Assembly: GCA_903813345.2 (NCBI GenBank)
Contig: CAIIXF020000007.1
Location: 19,765,564-19,829,563, forward strand
Direction: 5' to 3'
From: Owenia fusiformis
Taxonomy: Eukaryota > Annelida > Polychaeta > Sabellida > Oweniidae
DNA: 64,000 nt
The notes beneath the pieces are model-generated. The model ran no database searches, was not told the DNA's origin, and saw only the letters and a program-made list of their open reading frames with translations. Positions within the stretch are counted from its first letter, which is position 1. The number at the start of each line of letters is the position of its first letter. Both the position numbers and the translations under genes were made by a program. Below are positions 1 to 11,600 of the stretch, piece after piece.

Positions 1-410
1 TGCAAAATTGTTTAACTTTGCTATTTTGATAAAAATTGCCTAATTGAAATGCTCGTTCACTATAGAACCAATCTACACTAAAACGTGAATTTACGATTCC
101 TGAGACTACAATTATCTTTAATCATGCTGTGATTAAATAAAATGATACCCTGACATATTTAAAACTTATTTAGAATGGATTTTTCTCTATTGAAAAGTCC
201 TTTGAATGGCGCTATTTTGACAATCAATGAAAAACAAAAAATTAACAATTCTGGCTTTATTTTATGACTCTGTATCTATCTATCTTTCACTAGACGAAGT
301 TCACATCTATGGATACTATGAATGTATTTATACCTCAGATAGCATTAAAATTGAATAATCTTTTAAAACTTTAAAAATTGAACCCTTCAAAAACTGCATC
401 ACCACCCACT
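1..410. other. Non-coding, nothing recognised
   Basis: AT-rich sequence with no exon, RNA gene or repeat structure that I can support. It is probably intronic, because myosin V exons further right need upstream exons that lie outside the window. Confidence 0.5.
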
Positions 411-1270
411 AGTCATATAAATCTGACCCTCGTATGATGTTATTTGTTGTTATTTTTTCTGATTTGGATATTTATTTTTTATTATTTTCTTGCATACAAG
501 GGTCATACACACTCCGCGCATCTAAATTGCGGGAAATGCTTTCCTGGCCTGTCTACCCAACCAAATTCAAACAAATGATAAATAAATGTCTTTGCTTCAA
601 CTATAAAGTATTTAATCTTACCTTAGACACGTAAAACGCTTGGTAATTGAAGACATATAAGCATGCCGCTTGAATTTTAAAATTTTTTCATTTTGCCATG
701 CCAAGGTCACTTCCGGGTTAATCTGAGTCTAGATGTAAAACTATATCAAACGAAATCATAAGTACTTGTTACACGAAGATTCAGTTGAAAGGGAAGCAGT
801 GTCGTTAAGAAGGGAAGTTATTTGGAAAAGTTATTGTTTCAAAATGAGAAAAGTAATAAGTATAAGAGAACGGCTTTGGAATCGATCTCTGTGTAATAAA
901 TAATTATGATTCCGTTTCGATACATGTTTTACATTTAGACTACCGGAAACAGCATTCAGCAACATGGCGGGCGATAATGAAAATATAATTCAATTGATCA
1001 TATTTCGTCAATTATCAAGCGTTTTACATGTCTAAGGTAAGATTTAACACTTTAATGTTGGAACTAAATAATTACTCGATAATTTGTGTGACTTTGGTTA
1101 GTATAGTAACTATGGTTACCGAGACAGGCCAGAAAAGCGTTTACCGCAATTTGTTCCATATAATATCTACGACGGTGTATGCAAAGAAAATGATAAAAAA
1201 TAAATATCCAAATAAGAACAAGAAATATCGAAGAACAGCATACAACGGTCGGATTTATATGACTACCACC
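411..1270. repeat. Large diverged inverted repeat (old TIR or fold-back element)
   Basis: About 411-660 and the reverse complement of about 1005-1270 share long recognisable blocks, for example the outer TAGTCATATAAAT, a shared TTTGGATATTTATTTTTTAT block and the inner TTACCTTAGACA. The arms are roughly 250 bp and clearly diverged. Both arms carry TCTAAG|GTAAGA, a good splice-donor match, pointing outward from the centre. The centre (661-1004) contains CCGGAAGTG on the minus strand and ACCGGAAAC on the plus strand, which resemble ETS sites, and an ATG in a GC-rich context at 964. Short ORFs in the arms are probably not genes. A TIR transposon remnant is the simplest reading; a head-to-head duplicated first exon is the alternative. 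Confidence 0.6.
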
Positions 1271-1409
1271 CACGTACATGGGTATGAGGTACGAAGCCAA
1301 TACTTCGTAAAGAAATCATGAAATAACAACATGTAGAACAAGGCATTGCCATTACAAAATGTCACCACCGTGTAGTTCAAGTCAAATCTTGAAAAGAAAA
1401 TGATTATAT

Positions 1410-1640
1410 GAAGCAAGTTGAAAAATGCCTTTTTGAACTTTATGAACTTGAGAGGTCAAATGTCAATTCAAAAGTCAGATTTGACTTCTTAGAACTTGTA
1501 GGTGATTTTGAAAATTCGGTCAATTCGAAGCAAGTTGAAAAATACCTTTTAGACCCTCTTTACTTTGAGAAGGTCATTGAAGGTCAATTGTAAAATTTAA
1601 AGTCAGATTTGAATTTTTGAAAAATTGGTCAATTTAAGAC
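1410..1640. repeat. Tandem duplication, two copies of about 115 bp
   Basis: The block starting GAAGCAAGTTGAAAAATGCC near 1410 is repeated from about 1527 with changes. Each copy includes AAAGTCAGATTTGA. The 61-residue ORF across it (1408-1593) simply reflects the duplication. Confidence 0.65.
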
Positions 1641-3800
1641 CGTTTTCACCTTAAAGAATATGAATGTACAGTAGTAAGAAAGAGGAGTGCATTCTTGTTG
1701 TATTGTTTTTGAAGAATGGACACTGCAGCTATCTAAAACCAGTGTGGCACAAAATATGATTGACAGTCTTTGGCTCAATATTTACACCTTGACTGTCACA
1801 TGCAGTGCACCGAAGCTGTTCTTATTAAACCATTTTCAATCACTCAATAGTTGAATTGTAAACACAAAATAAATACAATTTTCAATGTGCCTTGCCTGAT
1901 ACATGCAGTGCATTGAAGCTGAACCAATCAAACCAACCCACTTCTCTACACATTTACCACATAGTTAATACAAAATAATTTTTCTAAACTTGGATCATGG
2001 GTCAATTACCCTTCATAAGAATCAGTGTGGAGTTTAAGTTAGATAAACTATTCGAAATGGGTCATATGAGAACTAATAGCCTCACGCCAAGCCCCTCTGC
2101 TATTATTTCTCATAAAACCCAGTACTCATAGTTTATCCGTAACTGAATGAACGGTTAGAGGATTCAGTGACCTTCTATAAAATTACAAACTGAACATGTT
2201 GTTATACCTTATATGACTACCTGGTTGTTATTCACTAAAGGGGGTCTCATTATAGGTTGGCACATAAAAATGCCTTTGGGTTCAATGACTGCCACTTGGT
2301 TTGGGATTGTTGCTTTTAGGGGCTGTAATTAGAAATAGAGGTTTTGGTTTTAATAAGGGATCCCAAACTTATCTTTAGGCCATAGGTCTATGTAAAAGTA
2401 GTAAAGAGTAAACTTATGCCTTCCTTCCTACTACTTTTCCCTAGGCCTATGCTGTAGGTCAATCGACGGAATTATGATTACGCTTAGGGGTGCTGTGATT
2501 CCAGAAATCAATAAATGCTGCATCTAATATAACACCATTCTTGAGTCGATTTGACCTAGGATGAAGAAACTGCATAGGTGACCACGGGCTTTGAAACCCC
2601 ATTCCAAGTAGTAATAGCGAATTCAACTAACAACTGTCAGATCAACCTACTATTCTATGGCTCATTAAATATAAATAGTACCTGCCACTATTTCATTCAT
2701 ATTAAAATGAATTTGCCATCAAAAGTAGGTTAAATCATCGCCTTTTACCCAACATATGACATCATAAATACTATCAAAGTGCAGTCTAATACCGAGTGAG
2801 CCAAAAATGTAGCCCAAACTAATTCCGCATCTGTTAAAATGTTATTTCGCATAATAAAACCTTGTTTAATGTTCTTTCATTTTACTAAGTTTAATTGGCC
2901 CTGCCCCAATAGTCGGGAGTTTATGGCTATAAAACGAAACATGGTCCAAAATGCCAGCCTCATCTCATGACTACGGGCTATCTCTGAGATAATGTCAACC
3001 CCTACAACAAGTAGGAGAACAATTTCTGTGACCATGAACTTACAACCTCAACCAACCAGTGCAGGTCTGCCTGAAGGGACGAGGCTGAAATTTGTAGAGT
3101 GGCCATAGAATTGTGACCTTGAGGAATGGACCCATGAAACATGGTAAAATGCAAAAAGATTTTACATGGTAAAATTAACTAAATATGATTTAACTCATAC
3201 TGGATGAATGAGTTAATAACATTTCTTTGGATGACATTTTTGCCCCACCCTGTAATTCATTTTATTTTCACACTTATTCATTTCAGCCTGCCCTAATATA
3301 ACAAAGAATCTAGGTTGGATAGCCAAAACCAGGCACATTAATTACAAAGAACTATTCAGTATATAAATAGCTATACGTGAATGACACAACTGTTTTATAC
3401 ACAAACAATACAAGGTTAAATACAGGATTATAATCCATAACGCTGAGTAAGTCACTATCTGAGTGTTGTAAGAAACAAATTATTTATGGCACTTAGCTGC
3501 CCTCTATTTTGTAATTGTATAATATTAGTATGAAGCGCTTTAAAATATCAGAAAAAAATACGAAAAAATCACGAAAAAAATATCAAAAAGTAGGTTTACA
3601 ATTAACTTTTCCCCTTTACAGTTTAAATCATGTCTTAAAGTTCAATACAACTTTGCACTAAAAATTATTAAAAAGGCCTGCACTTTTGGTGAAAATTGCA
3701 TCTGAATTAGGGAAAATTGGTGAGGATGGGTGGATTAGGGACAGCTTAAGAGATAATTCAATCAACTTGATTATCATCCTTATGTCATTTATTGAAGATA
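1641..3800. other. Intron/intergenic sequence with one hairpin
   Basis: No exon or mobile-element protein is visible. An imperfect hairpin lies at 2381-2403 / 2429-2451, pairing CATAGGTCTATGTAAAAGTA with its near-complement. Otherwise it is low-complexity AT-rich sequence. Confidence 0.5.
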
Positions 3801-3806
3801 AGACAT

Positions 3807-6535
3807 GGATCTAACAGAACCATTTGATTTTGTGGTTAACTTATTCTTCGAACTAAAGATATAGCCCTTTGAAAATGGCTTGCCATACCTTACCTGCTCT
3901 TTTATAAAGAAAAGTGATATGCCCTGGTTTAATCATGAAGTGAAATCAGCATTAAACAAGAAAGATAAATTGTATAGAAAATTAATTAAAAATAGAAATG
4001 ATTTTAACTTCACAACATTTAAACATCAATGTGATTTAGTCTCAGATGCAATTGTTCATGCAAAAACCAGTTATCAGGACAAGATGTGCAGTAATCTGGA
4101 TGAAGAGGCAGCTAGTAAGAAAAATTATTGGACCATCATTAAAAAATTAATAGGTTCTAAATTTGCATCAGGAATTCCTTTTTTAGAGATTAACAGGACG
4201 ATCATTGAAGATGACCATGCTAAAGCTAATGCATTTCTCCATCAATTTTTACAGAAATTTCATCACAACATTGTTGATCAAACTTTACCAACTTGTCAAA
4301 GAAAAACTGATAACATGCTAAATGAAATTGATCTTTCACAGCAGTCAATAAATAAACATTTGAGGGAGCTTAAATCAAACAAAAAGGGGGGTGATGATAA
4401 CATAACAAATAAAATGCTTAAACTGGTGGCAGATTCACTTGATGCAGAACTTCATAAACTTTTTAAACTCATTCTTACTAAAGGCAAATTTCCTAATTGT
4501 TGGAAGCAGGGCATTATTGTCCCCATTTTCAAAAATAAATCCTCAAAAGTTGACCCAGGGAACTATCGGCCAGTTTGCCTTTTAAGTAATATTTCCAAAA
4601 TTTTTGAACGCGTCATATATGATTCAATATTCAAACATGTGTCATCTAACAATCTTTTGTATCAGAACCAATCCGGGTTTTTACCTGGGCATGACACTCA
4701 GAAACAACTTGTATCTATTGTAAATATGATTACTTCAAATTTTGACCATAATATTTCTACTAGAGGGATCTTTCTTGATATTGAGGGTGCGTTTGACGGC
4801 GTCCCCCACTACTTACTTCTCCATAAGCTAAAATCATACGGTATCTGTGAGAACATTATTAATCTGATAGGGTCCTACCTTAATAACAGAAAATTAAAAG
4901 TTAGGGTGAATGGTACAACTTCAATAAATTCAGATACTCTATATGACAATATTGATGGGACAATGGAAGGGATTCTAGGGACAGGAGGAAGGGATTTAGG
5001 GGGGCTTGACAAAGGAGTAATAAATTGTGGGGTTCCTCAAGGGTCAATATTAGGTCCCCTGTTTTTCTTACTTTATATCAATGACCTAGCCGATGCAGTT
5101 TTAAATAGCACTCTGTACCTTTATGCTGATGATAGCTCAATTTTTCTACCTGTCAAAAAGGAGGACTCAGTTCATGAAACTTATCTAAAACTCCAAAGCG
5201 ATGTTAATAGAATAGAGATCTGGTCAAAGACTTGGAAATTAAGATTTAAGACAAGTAAAAGTAAGGAAGTGTTTTTCCAGTCCAAAACTAGAACTCCAAT
5301 TGCTCAAATTCCTATTGTGTTAAATGGTGACTCTATCCCTTTCACCAATAGTCACAAACATCTTGGACTTATTTTAGACAAGGCTTTAAACTTTGAAGAA
5401 CACATTAACAGTATAATTGTCAAATGTAACAGGATGTTGAACCCACTTATGGCACTAAAACATAACTTAAGATCACAACATCTAGAGAAGATTTATATGG
5501 CATTTATACTACCTCACTTAGAATATGGGAATATCATTTTTGATTGTGCAAACTTAAATTTACTTTCTAAATTGGATAGTATCCAGTATAGGGCAGCATT
5601 GATTGTCAGTGGATGTACCCAAGGTACAAATGCAACCAAAGTCACCTCATGCTTAGGTTGGAGGTCCCTAGGGGCCAGGAGGGATGAAAAGAAACTATTG
5701 TTTATTTATGACGTCATAAATAACAACAAAATGCCTTCCTATGTAAACCAGGCCTTTTCTTTATATAGAAATCATAATGTAATGAATAATGGAAATCGGT
5801 TACGCAGAGTCAGATCTTTTAGAATACCAGCTCACTGTAAGGCCAAGATCAGAAAGGGTACAGTGATATCTTGTATAACAGCATGGGAGAAACTCCCTGG
5901 TGATTTGAAAGCTATCCAATCTAGAAATTGTTTTAAGTTTAACCTGAGGAAACATATTCAAAATTCTAAAATAAAGCTACCTACTCCAAAATTGCATCTT
6001 GATAGGAAGAAAGAATCAACTTTGAATAAGACTCGATGTGACTTTATTTTTAGGCAGCATTTATTCACACATAACTTTAGAAACATTGATATTCCAAGTT
6101 GTAATTGTGGCTTTAGATCACAGTCTACAATGCACCTATTATTACACTGCCCTCTATTCATTGTTCAGCGAAACTTGTTTTTGGAAGAACTTGGGGAACT
6201 GCCATCCTTTGATTTAACCGTGTTTGGTCAACTCAGACAGCAAGACAGGGTAAATTATTTGTTATACGGTGATTGCTCATTATCGTATCTGACAAATCAG
6301 AAAATTGTTGAAATGACTGCAGGTTTTCTGCAGTTAATTGTTACTATTTTAAATGAGTAAGTTTTTATTTTTATATACTGTTCTGCATTACCGAGTTGAT
6401 CCTTAAATCTCATTGCAACTTCACTTTACATTATATAAATTCTTGACTACCAGGGCCAATAATGCATTGCTTCGGCCCTTGCTGTGTTTGTAATTTGTTT
6501 TGTTTAAATGATAATAAAAAAACTTTAAACCTAAT
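3807..6535 (+). mobile_element. 5'-truncated non-LTR retrotransposon (LINE, jockey/CR1-like)
   Basis: The reverse-transcriptase ORF (3880-6360) is followed by a short 3' UTR ending in an A-rich stretch (about 6515-6535), as expected of a target-primed LINE copy. Upstream of the ORF, in the same frame, 3807-3872 still encodes a segment like the endonuclease-RT linker (DLTEPFDFVVNLFFEL), interrupted by TAG at 3870-3872. No endonuclease domain or ORF1 is recognisable further upstream, so the copy is 5' truncated. It lies in a region that is probably a myosin V intron, in the same orientation as the gene. No clear target-site duplication was found. Confidence 0.85.
3880..6360 (+). CDS. LINE reverse transcriptase ORF
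   Basis: This 826-codon open frame encodes the RT portion of a non-LTR retrotransposon. Reverse transcriptase motifs appear in order: NYRPVCLLSNISKIFERV (about residue 228), SGFLPGHDTQ, the catalytic FLDIEGAFDGVPH with its first aspartate, GVPQGSILGPLFFLLYINDL, and the YADD catalytic box at about residue 417. Thumb-like sequence follows. A C-terminal Cys/His cluster (CNCGF...HLLLHC) resembles those seen in jockey/CR1-type elements. The frame begins at a TTG codon just after an in-frame TAG, so the stated start is only the open-frame limit; in the full element it would continue from an endonuclease domain. The intact long frame suggests fairly recent insertion, but the upstream stop and missing endonuclease mean it is not autonomous as it stands. 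Clade assignment is by motif memory only. Confidence 0.93.
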   Translation: MPYLTCSFIKKSDMPWFNHEVKSALNKKDKLYRKLIKNRNDFNFTTFKHQCDLVSDAIVHAKTSYQDKMCSNLDEEAASKKNYWTIIKKLIGSKFASGIPFLEINRTIIEDDHAKANAFLHQFLQKFHHNIVDQTLPTCQRKTDNMLNEIDLSQQSINKHLRELKSNKKGGDDNITNKMLKLVADSLDAELHKLFKLILTKGKFPNCWKQGIIVPIFKNKSSKVDPGNYRPVCLLSNISKIFERVIYDSIFKHVSSNNLLYQNQSGFLPGHDTQKQLVSIVNMITSNFDHNISTRGIFLDIEGAFDGVPHYLLLHKLKSYGICENIINLIGSYLNNRKLKVRVNGTTSINSDTLYDNIDGTMEGILGTGGRDLGGLDKGVINCGVPQGSILGPLFFLLYINDLADAVLNSTLYLYADDSSIFLPVKKEDSVHETYLKLQSDVNRIEIWSKTWKLRFKTSKSKEVFFQSKTRTPIAQIPIVLNGDSIPFTNSHKHLGLILDKALNFEEHINSIIVKCNRMLNPLMALKHNLRSQHLEKIYMAFILPHLEYGNIIFDCANLNLLSKLDSIQYRAALIVSGCTQGTNATKVTSCLGWRSLGARRDEKKLLFIYDVINNNKMPSYVNQAFSLYRNHNVMNNGNRLRRVRSFRIPAHCKAKIRKGTVISCITAWEKLPGDLKAIQSRNCFKFNLRKHIQNSKIKLPTPKLHLDRKKESTLNKTRCDFIFRQHLFTHNFRNIDIPSCNCGFRSQSTMHLLLHCPLFIVQRNLFLEELGELPSFDLTVFGQLRQQDRVNYLLYGDCSLSYLTNQKIVEMTAGFLQLIVTILNE

Positions 6536-6539
6536 TTAT

Positions 6540-8667
6540 GTCTGTAACAAAGTGTTACACTTTTGTAACCCCTTGCATTAAATCAATTACCAGGGGCTGA
6601 CATGATCTCATGATAATGATATTGAACTAATCACATTTCCAAGTGGTCACTTGACCTATATTTGATTATACCTGGGAATCTAAACATACAATAATTATCC
6701 AAATATTATGAAAACATATCTAATCAAATGACAGAGCATCACAACTCATGATTCAAGTAAGTACACACGTACTTAAGAAGTCATTTTCAATAGAATTTTT
6801 TCAATTCTAACTTCCAACCTACTCTAATGAAAATTAAAATTCTCAACATGACCTTCAGTATGAGTAATATTTAGAAAACAACATGTGCGATGTGTAGTAT
6901 TCAATTGACATTGTATTGATTATGAACATGGATATGTATATGGGATAGATGCTGCTGCATAAGTAAACCTATCATTCTCCTGATGTTGTTTATTTAAATG
7001 TGAGTACAAGTGTTGAAATCTTTATTTATTTTCACACATATTATTTCATTGATATGCTGTTATTATCAACAGGGCTCAAGAGACTTTGGCTGCTTGAGTT
7101 TTGGTTATACAAGTAAACTTATATTAAATGCTTAACAATGAGAACATGTATGATTTAAACTTAATTTTCTGCTCGCAAAGGATATCAGTTTTCATACTGG
7201 AGACAGGCTTCATTTGGGACTCCCATCAGTCCAATTGGTAAGAGGTATCATAGTTAGAAGATGTCATGTTTAGGAATAGAAATTACGAATGTTTTCCATG
7301 GATATTAATGTTCAGTCTAGTCCACAGCCTCAAAAAATACAACCATTTAATCAATATTAGTCCCCGTCCCGTGCTTATAAATAGAGAGGGCATCTCAAGT
7401 GATTTTCTGGGCTGTGTATTAGACTAACATGAATATGAATGTACTCTGGTGGACAGTCCTTAGAAAAAGGGATAGAGGCCCAAAATGAATGAATGGGGAA
7501 AATAAAAGAATTTATAATGAAATGCTGTGCTGAATTTACTCCACATATGCAGGATTCAAACCCCTGTCCTTTTGGCAAACAGTATGCCTAAAATTATACT
7601 TGACTTACATTCTATGATTCTATCATGTGCTGTGTGATTTTTTCATGTTTTATGATTTCTGTAATATTATTGTGTAGTTAGACAGTTCATGTTGTTTGTG
7701 GAGCCTTGTGTGTTGTGTTAAAGATACGGACCTTGAGAAAAAGTATAGTGGGTCTACTTTTTTTGCGTTATGGTGATCTGCATTGTGCGATGCAAAGAGG
7801 AGGTCATCGATGTTTATAAATATCAACATATATGGATTTCTGAATAACACTCGAAGATATGTTTATTTCCAAATTGATTAATTAGTTTAAAACAAGATCA
7901 CCAGTGAATAAATTAATGATGATTATGACTCATGAGACCTCGTTATGATTAATTGATAATTATTGACCTCAGTCTAATTAAATGTCAAAACCTTTATTAA
8001 TTTAATTAAAATCAAATCAGAAATGATGAATAAAAATTAAATTCCTAGAAAATTGTTATCAAACTGACATTGGTTTGACAAGTTCAAGTGGCTTATACAT
8101 GTATAGTTGCAGTGGTATAGCAAGCGAAATCATTTCAGCAAATGATTGGCTTGTAAAGGCCATGGAGATGAAAACTTGAATTTACTATGCAAAGTTTAAT
8201 AACATCTGTTACAGGAAGAGATATCCAACATGTTTGAGGTCATGTGCACTGTAGGCCTGCTACTTTTGATGTGTGCATCATGAAAATTACCTTTTTTCTA
8301 TTACAATATATTGTTACTTTTTTTTTTTTTTCTTTTGAAGTAGTATTTTGTTTTCTTTTACAGTAAATATCAACCTCATGCAGCAAAACTCTCATGCATT
8401 TCACTCTCATATATTTCTATGCATTTACATTTTTGTTTCTGTCACTCCAACAATAAGACATGACATCCACTCTCGTATTATTGATCATTTAAATTGATGA
8501 TTCTCACAATAAATGGTCTCAACATTATAACAGACATGAGTAGGTTTGAGTTTTACGGGGTTGAACTCATATATTAAAGCTTTTAAAATTACTTATATTC
8601 CTTATCAATGATCACATTCATTGAAATAGGTTCATAGTGGTCTATCATTTGCTTTCCTATTTTGCAG
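6540..8667. other. MYO5: Intronic sequence before the first visible myosin V exon
   Basis: AT-rich sequence with a poly-T run near 8320-8332. No exon recognised. The next exon has a phase-1 acceptor, so this must be intron at least at its right-hand end. Confidence 0.6.
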
Positions 8668-11600
8668 GTCCAGACATCGTGGCTGAGCTGGAACAACTAG
8701 AGAGACAGGAGTCTGTCGACAGCTCCGCTGTGAAACTAAAGAAGGAGAGAGAATTTGTTGGCATGTTTGAGTATCGCAAAGAAGATGAAACTCTACTTAT
8801 CAGAAATCTAATTTTAGGTAAACATAAATGGTCTTAACTTTTTTATTTACTTTATGCAATATTAAACATCCTGATTACACTGTACAAAATACTATTTAAA
8901 ACCCTCCAAAAATATTATTTACTCTAATTGTTCATCAATGTTACACAGGTAACATCTGTTGAATATTTTTATTTTATTTGACAAAATCATTTGTGTCTAT
9001 ACATATTTGACCTAACGTATGCATGGAATAATAACATTTTGGTGATATTTGTGTTCTCAATGCTTAAGTCAAATTTTTGTACCATATATTCGTATATACT
9101 ATACATCATGTTTACATGTATTAAGATCACAATGCAATCCAGCATATTTTTCAATTGCAGGATTTAGCTGAAGATTGCCCTATGTTATCTAGCAGGTCTT
9201 CTAGCCTGAATCATATTTTTGAATATAAGATGTGATGAAAAGATCCAACACAAGCCATGTCTTCTCATCTACATCATGTTCATGTGTACGTATCAGTCAC
9301 ATTGAATAGACTCCACACTATCCAATATATATTTCTTTTGCAGAATTGAAGCCTAAGAATGCCCTTTCTTGTCTACCTGGTCTTCCTGCCTACATCATGT
9401 TCATGTGTATCAGACACACAGACTACATTAACGATGATGAGAAGGTCAGGTCTCTCCTCACCAACACCATCAATGGTATTAAAAAAGTGGTCAAGGTAAG
9501 ACAGGCTAAATTATATGCAAATTGTCCCAATATATTTCACAATCTCTAGCCCCTTTTTGTTCAGTTTTTAAAGAAAAAGAAAACGTTTTATTTTTATGTC
9601 ATTGCTGATTATTTAAATGTTACACATTATTATGTCACTACCAGAGTTATCATCTCCAACTTTTTTGTGAACGTTAACAACTTAAAAGGTGATGACAACT
9701 TTTGTGATGTATTGTATGAATGTGTGATTGCAGAAACACCATGATGACCCTGAGCGTGTGACTATGTGGTTAGCAAATGGCTGCAGACTGCTACACAACC
9801 TTAAGCAATACAGTGGAGAAAAGGTCAGTTTGAAACAATAGCAATTTCTTTCTTTCACACTTATACATTATTATAATCACTACAATGTATCAGTAAATCG
9901 GTGACAAATAATCCATGTATAATGTTGATTTGTATTGTATTATTGGAATATATCATATCATATCTTTTTATAATATCTTATATTAGCTAAAAAATAATTT
10001 TCATTTGACAAAATTTTTCATAATTCCATGTCATCAAAATGTGATATCTAAAGAACAGAATTTCAAGCATATTTATTTGCATTTATGAGTTATAACTAAA
10101 ATGTAACTTTCTTCCTTGTTAGTTATGCAATTCTCCACTCAGTATCAGAAGTGACCACCATTATATAATATTTTTTTGTTCTGTTATAGTCCTTCCAAAA
10201 TGAGAATACAGTGAAGCAAAATGAACATTGTCTGCGAAACTTTGACCTGTCGGAATACCGCCAGATCATGAGTGATATTGCTGTCTGGATATATCAGGCC
10301 CTTATTAAAACTATGCAAGAGAAAATACAACCAATGATAGGTAGGTTTATTTCCTTGACAAATTACCTCTATATGAAATGAGATTATGATCGCTACCTTT
10401 GAAATCTTCAAACATGCTGTAACATGTAACTTATGACTTTACATGTAAAAGGACAGGATGGCTGCATAAACAAAGTTGTGCTGAACACAAGGTCAGAACA
10501 GGATTTAACTATTCTGTTAATGAGTAGCTAAAGATTGTCTGTCAATCTCTAATTCACTATGTCTCAAAGACCCATATTCATCAGGATAGCTCACTTGGTG
10601 ATCAAAATAAGTGAAATGAATTGTCTGTTTTAGTGGCAGCAATATTGGAGCATGAAGCTATAGCTGGACTATCAAGTTCTAAACCATCAGGCCTCAGGCA
10701 GAGATCCTCCAGTAATGCCAGAGAGCTCGATGACAAAGTGCAATCATACAATCTAGACAGCTTGCTAAAATCAGTAAGTAGATATGTTATACTTCTTGCG
10801 TATCATGTCATGTCATATCAATGTGTTGTTAATTGTCAGCATAACATTTGGTTATCAAGTTACATTTAGTGCTCCTTAGTACTTGCACAAGTATTATTTT
10901 TGTTCCTTGTTCATGTGTTATTTCAGGTATCAAGCTACTACAGTCTTACTTGCCCATGTATTATTTAGCTATCAAGCTACTTCAATGTCTTACTTGCTCA
11001 TGTATTATTTCAGATTTCAAGCTACTACAAGGGCTTACTTGCCCATGTATTATTTCAGCTATCAAGCTACTATGAGGTTTTACTTACCCATGTATTATTT
11101 CAACTATCAATCTACTACAAGGTCTTACTTGCCCATGTATTATTTCAGCTATCAAGCTACTACAAGGTCTTACTTGCCCATGTATTATTTCAGCTATCAA
11201 GCTACTACGAGGTCTTACTTGCCCATGTACTATTTCAGCTATCAAGCTACTACGAGGTCTCACTTGCCCATGTATTACTTTAACTATCAAACTACTACAA
11301 GGTCTTACTTGCCCATGTTTATTTCAGCTATCAAGCTACCACAAGATCTTACTTGCCCATGTATTATTTTATCTATCAAGCCACTACAAGGTCTTACTTG
11401 CCCATGTATTACTTTAACTATCAAACTACTACAAGGTCTTACTTGCCCATGTTTATTTCAGCTATCAAGCTACCACAAGATCTTACTTGCCCATGTATTA
11501 TTTTATCTATCAAGCCACTACAAGGTCTTACTTGCCCATGTATTTATCAAACTATCAAGCTACTACAAGGTCTTACTTGCCCATGTTTATTTCAGCTATC

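Noticed and set aside
1028-1321. 97-residue ORF and its opposite-strand partner
   Set aside because: They lie inside the inverted-repeat arms and start at or beyond a splice-donor-like site; no domain.
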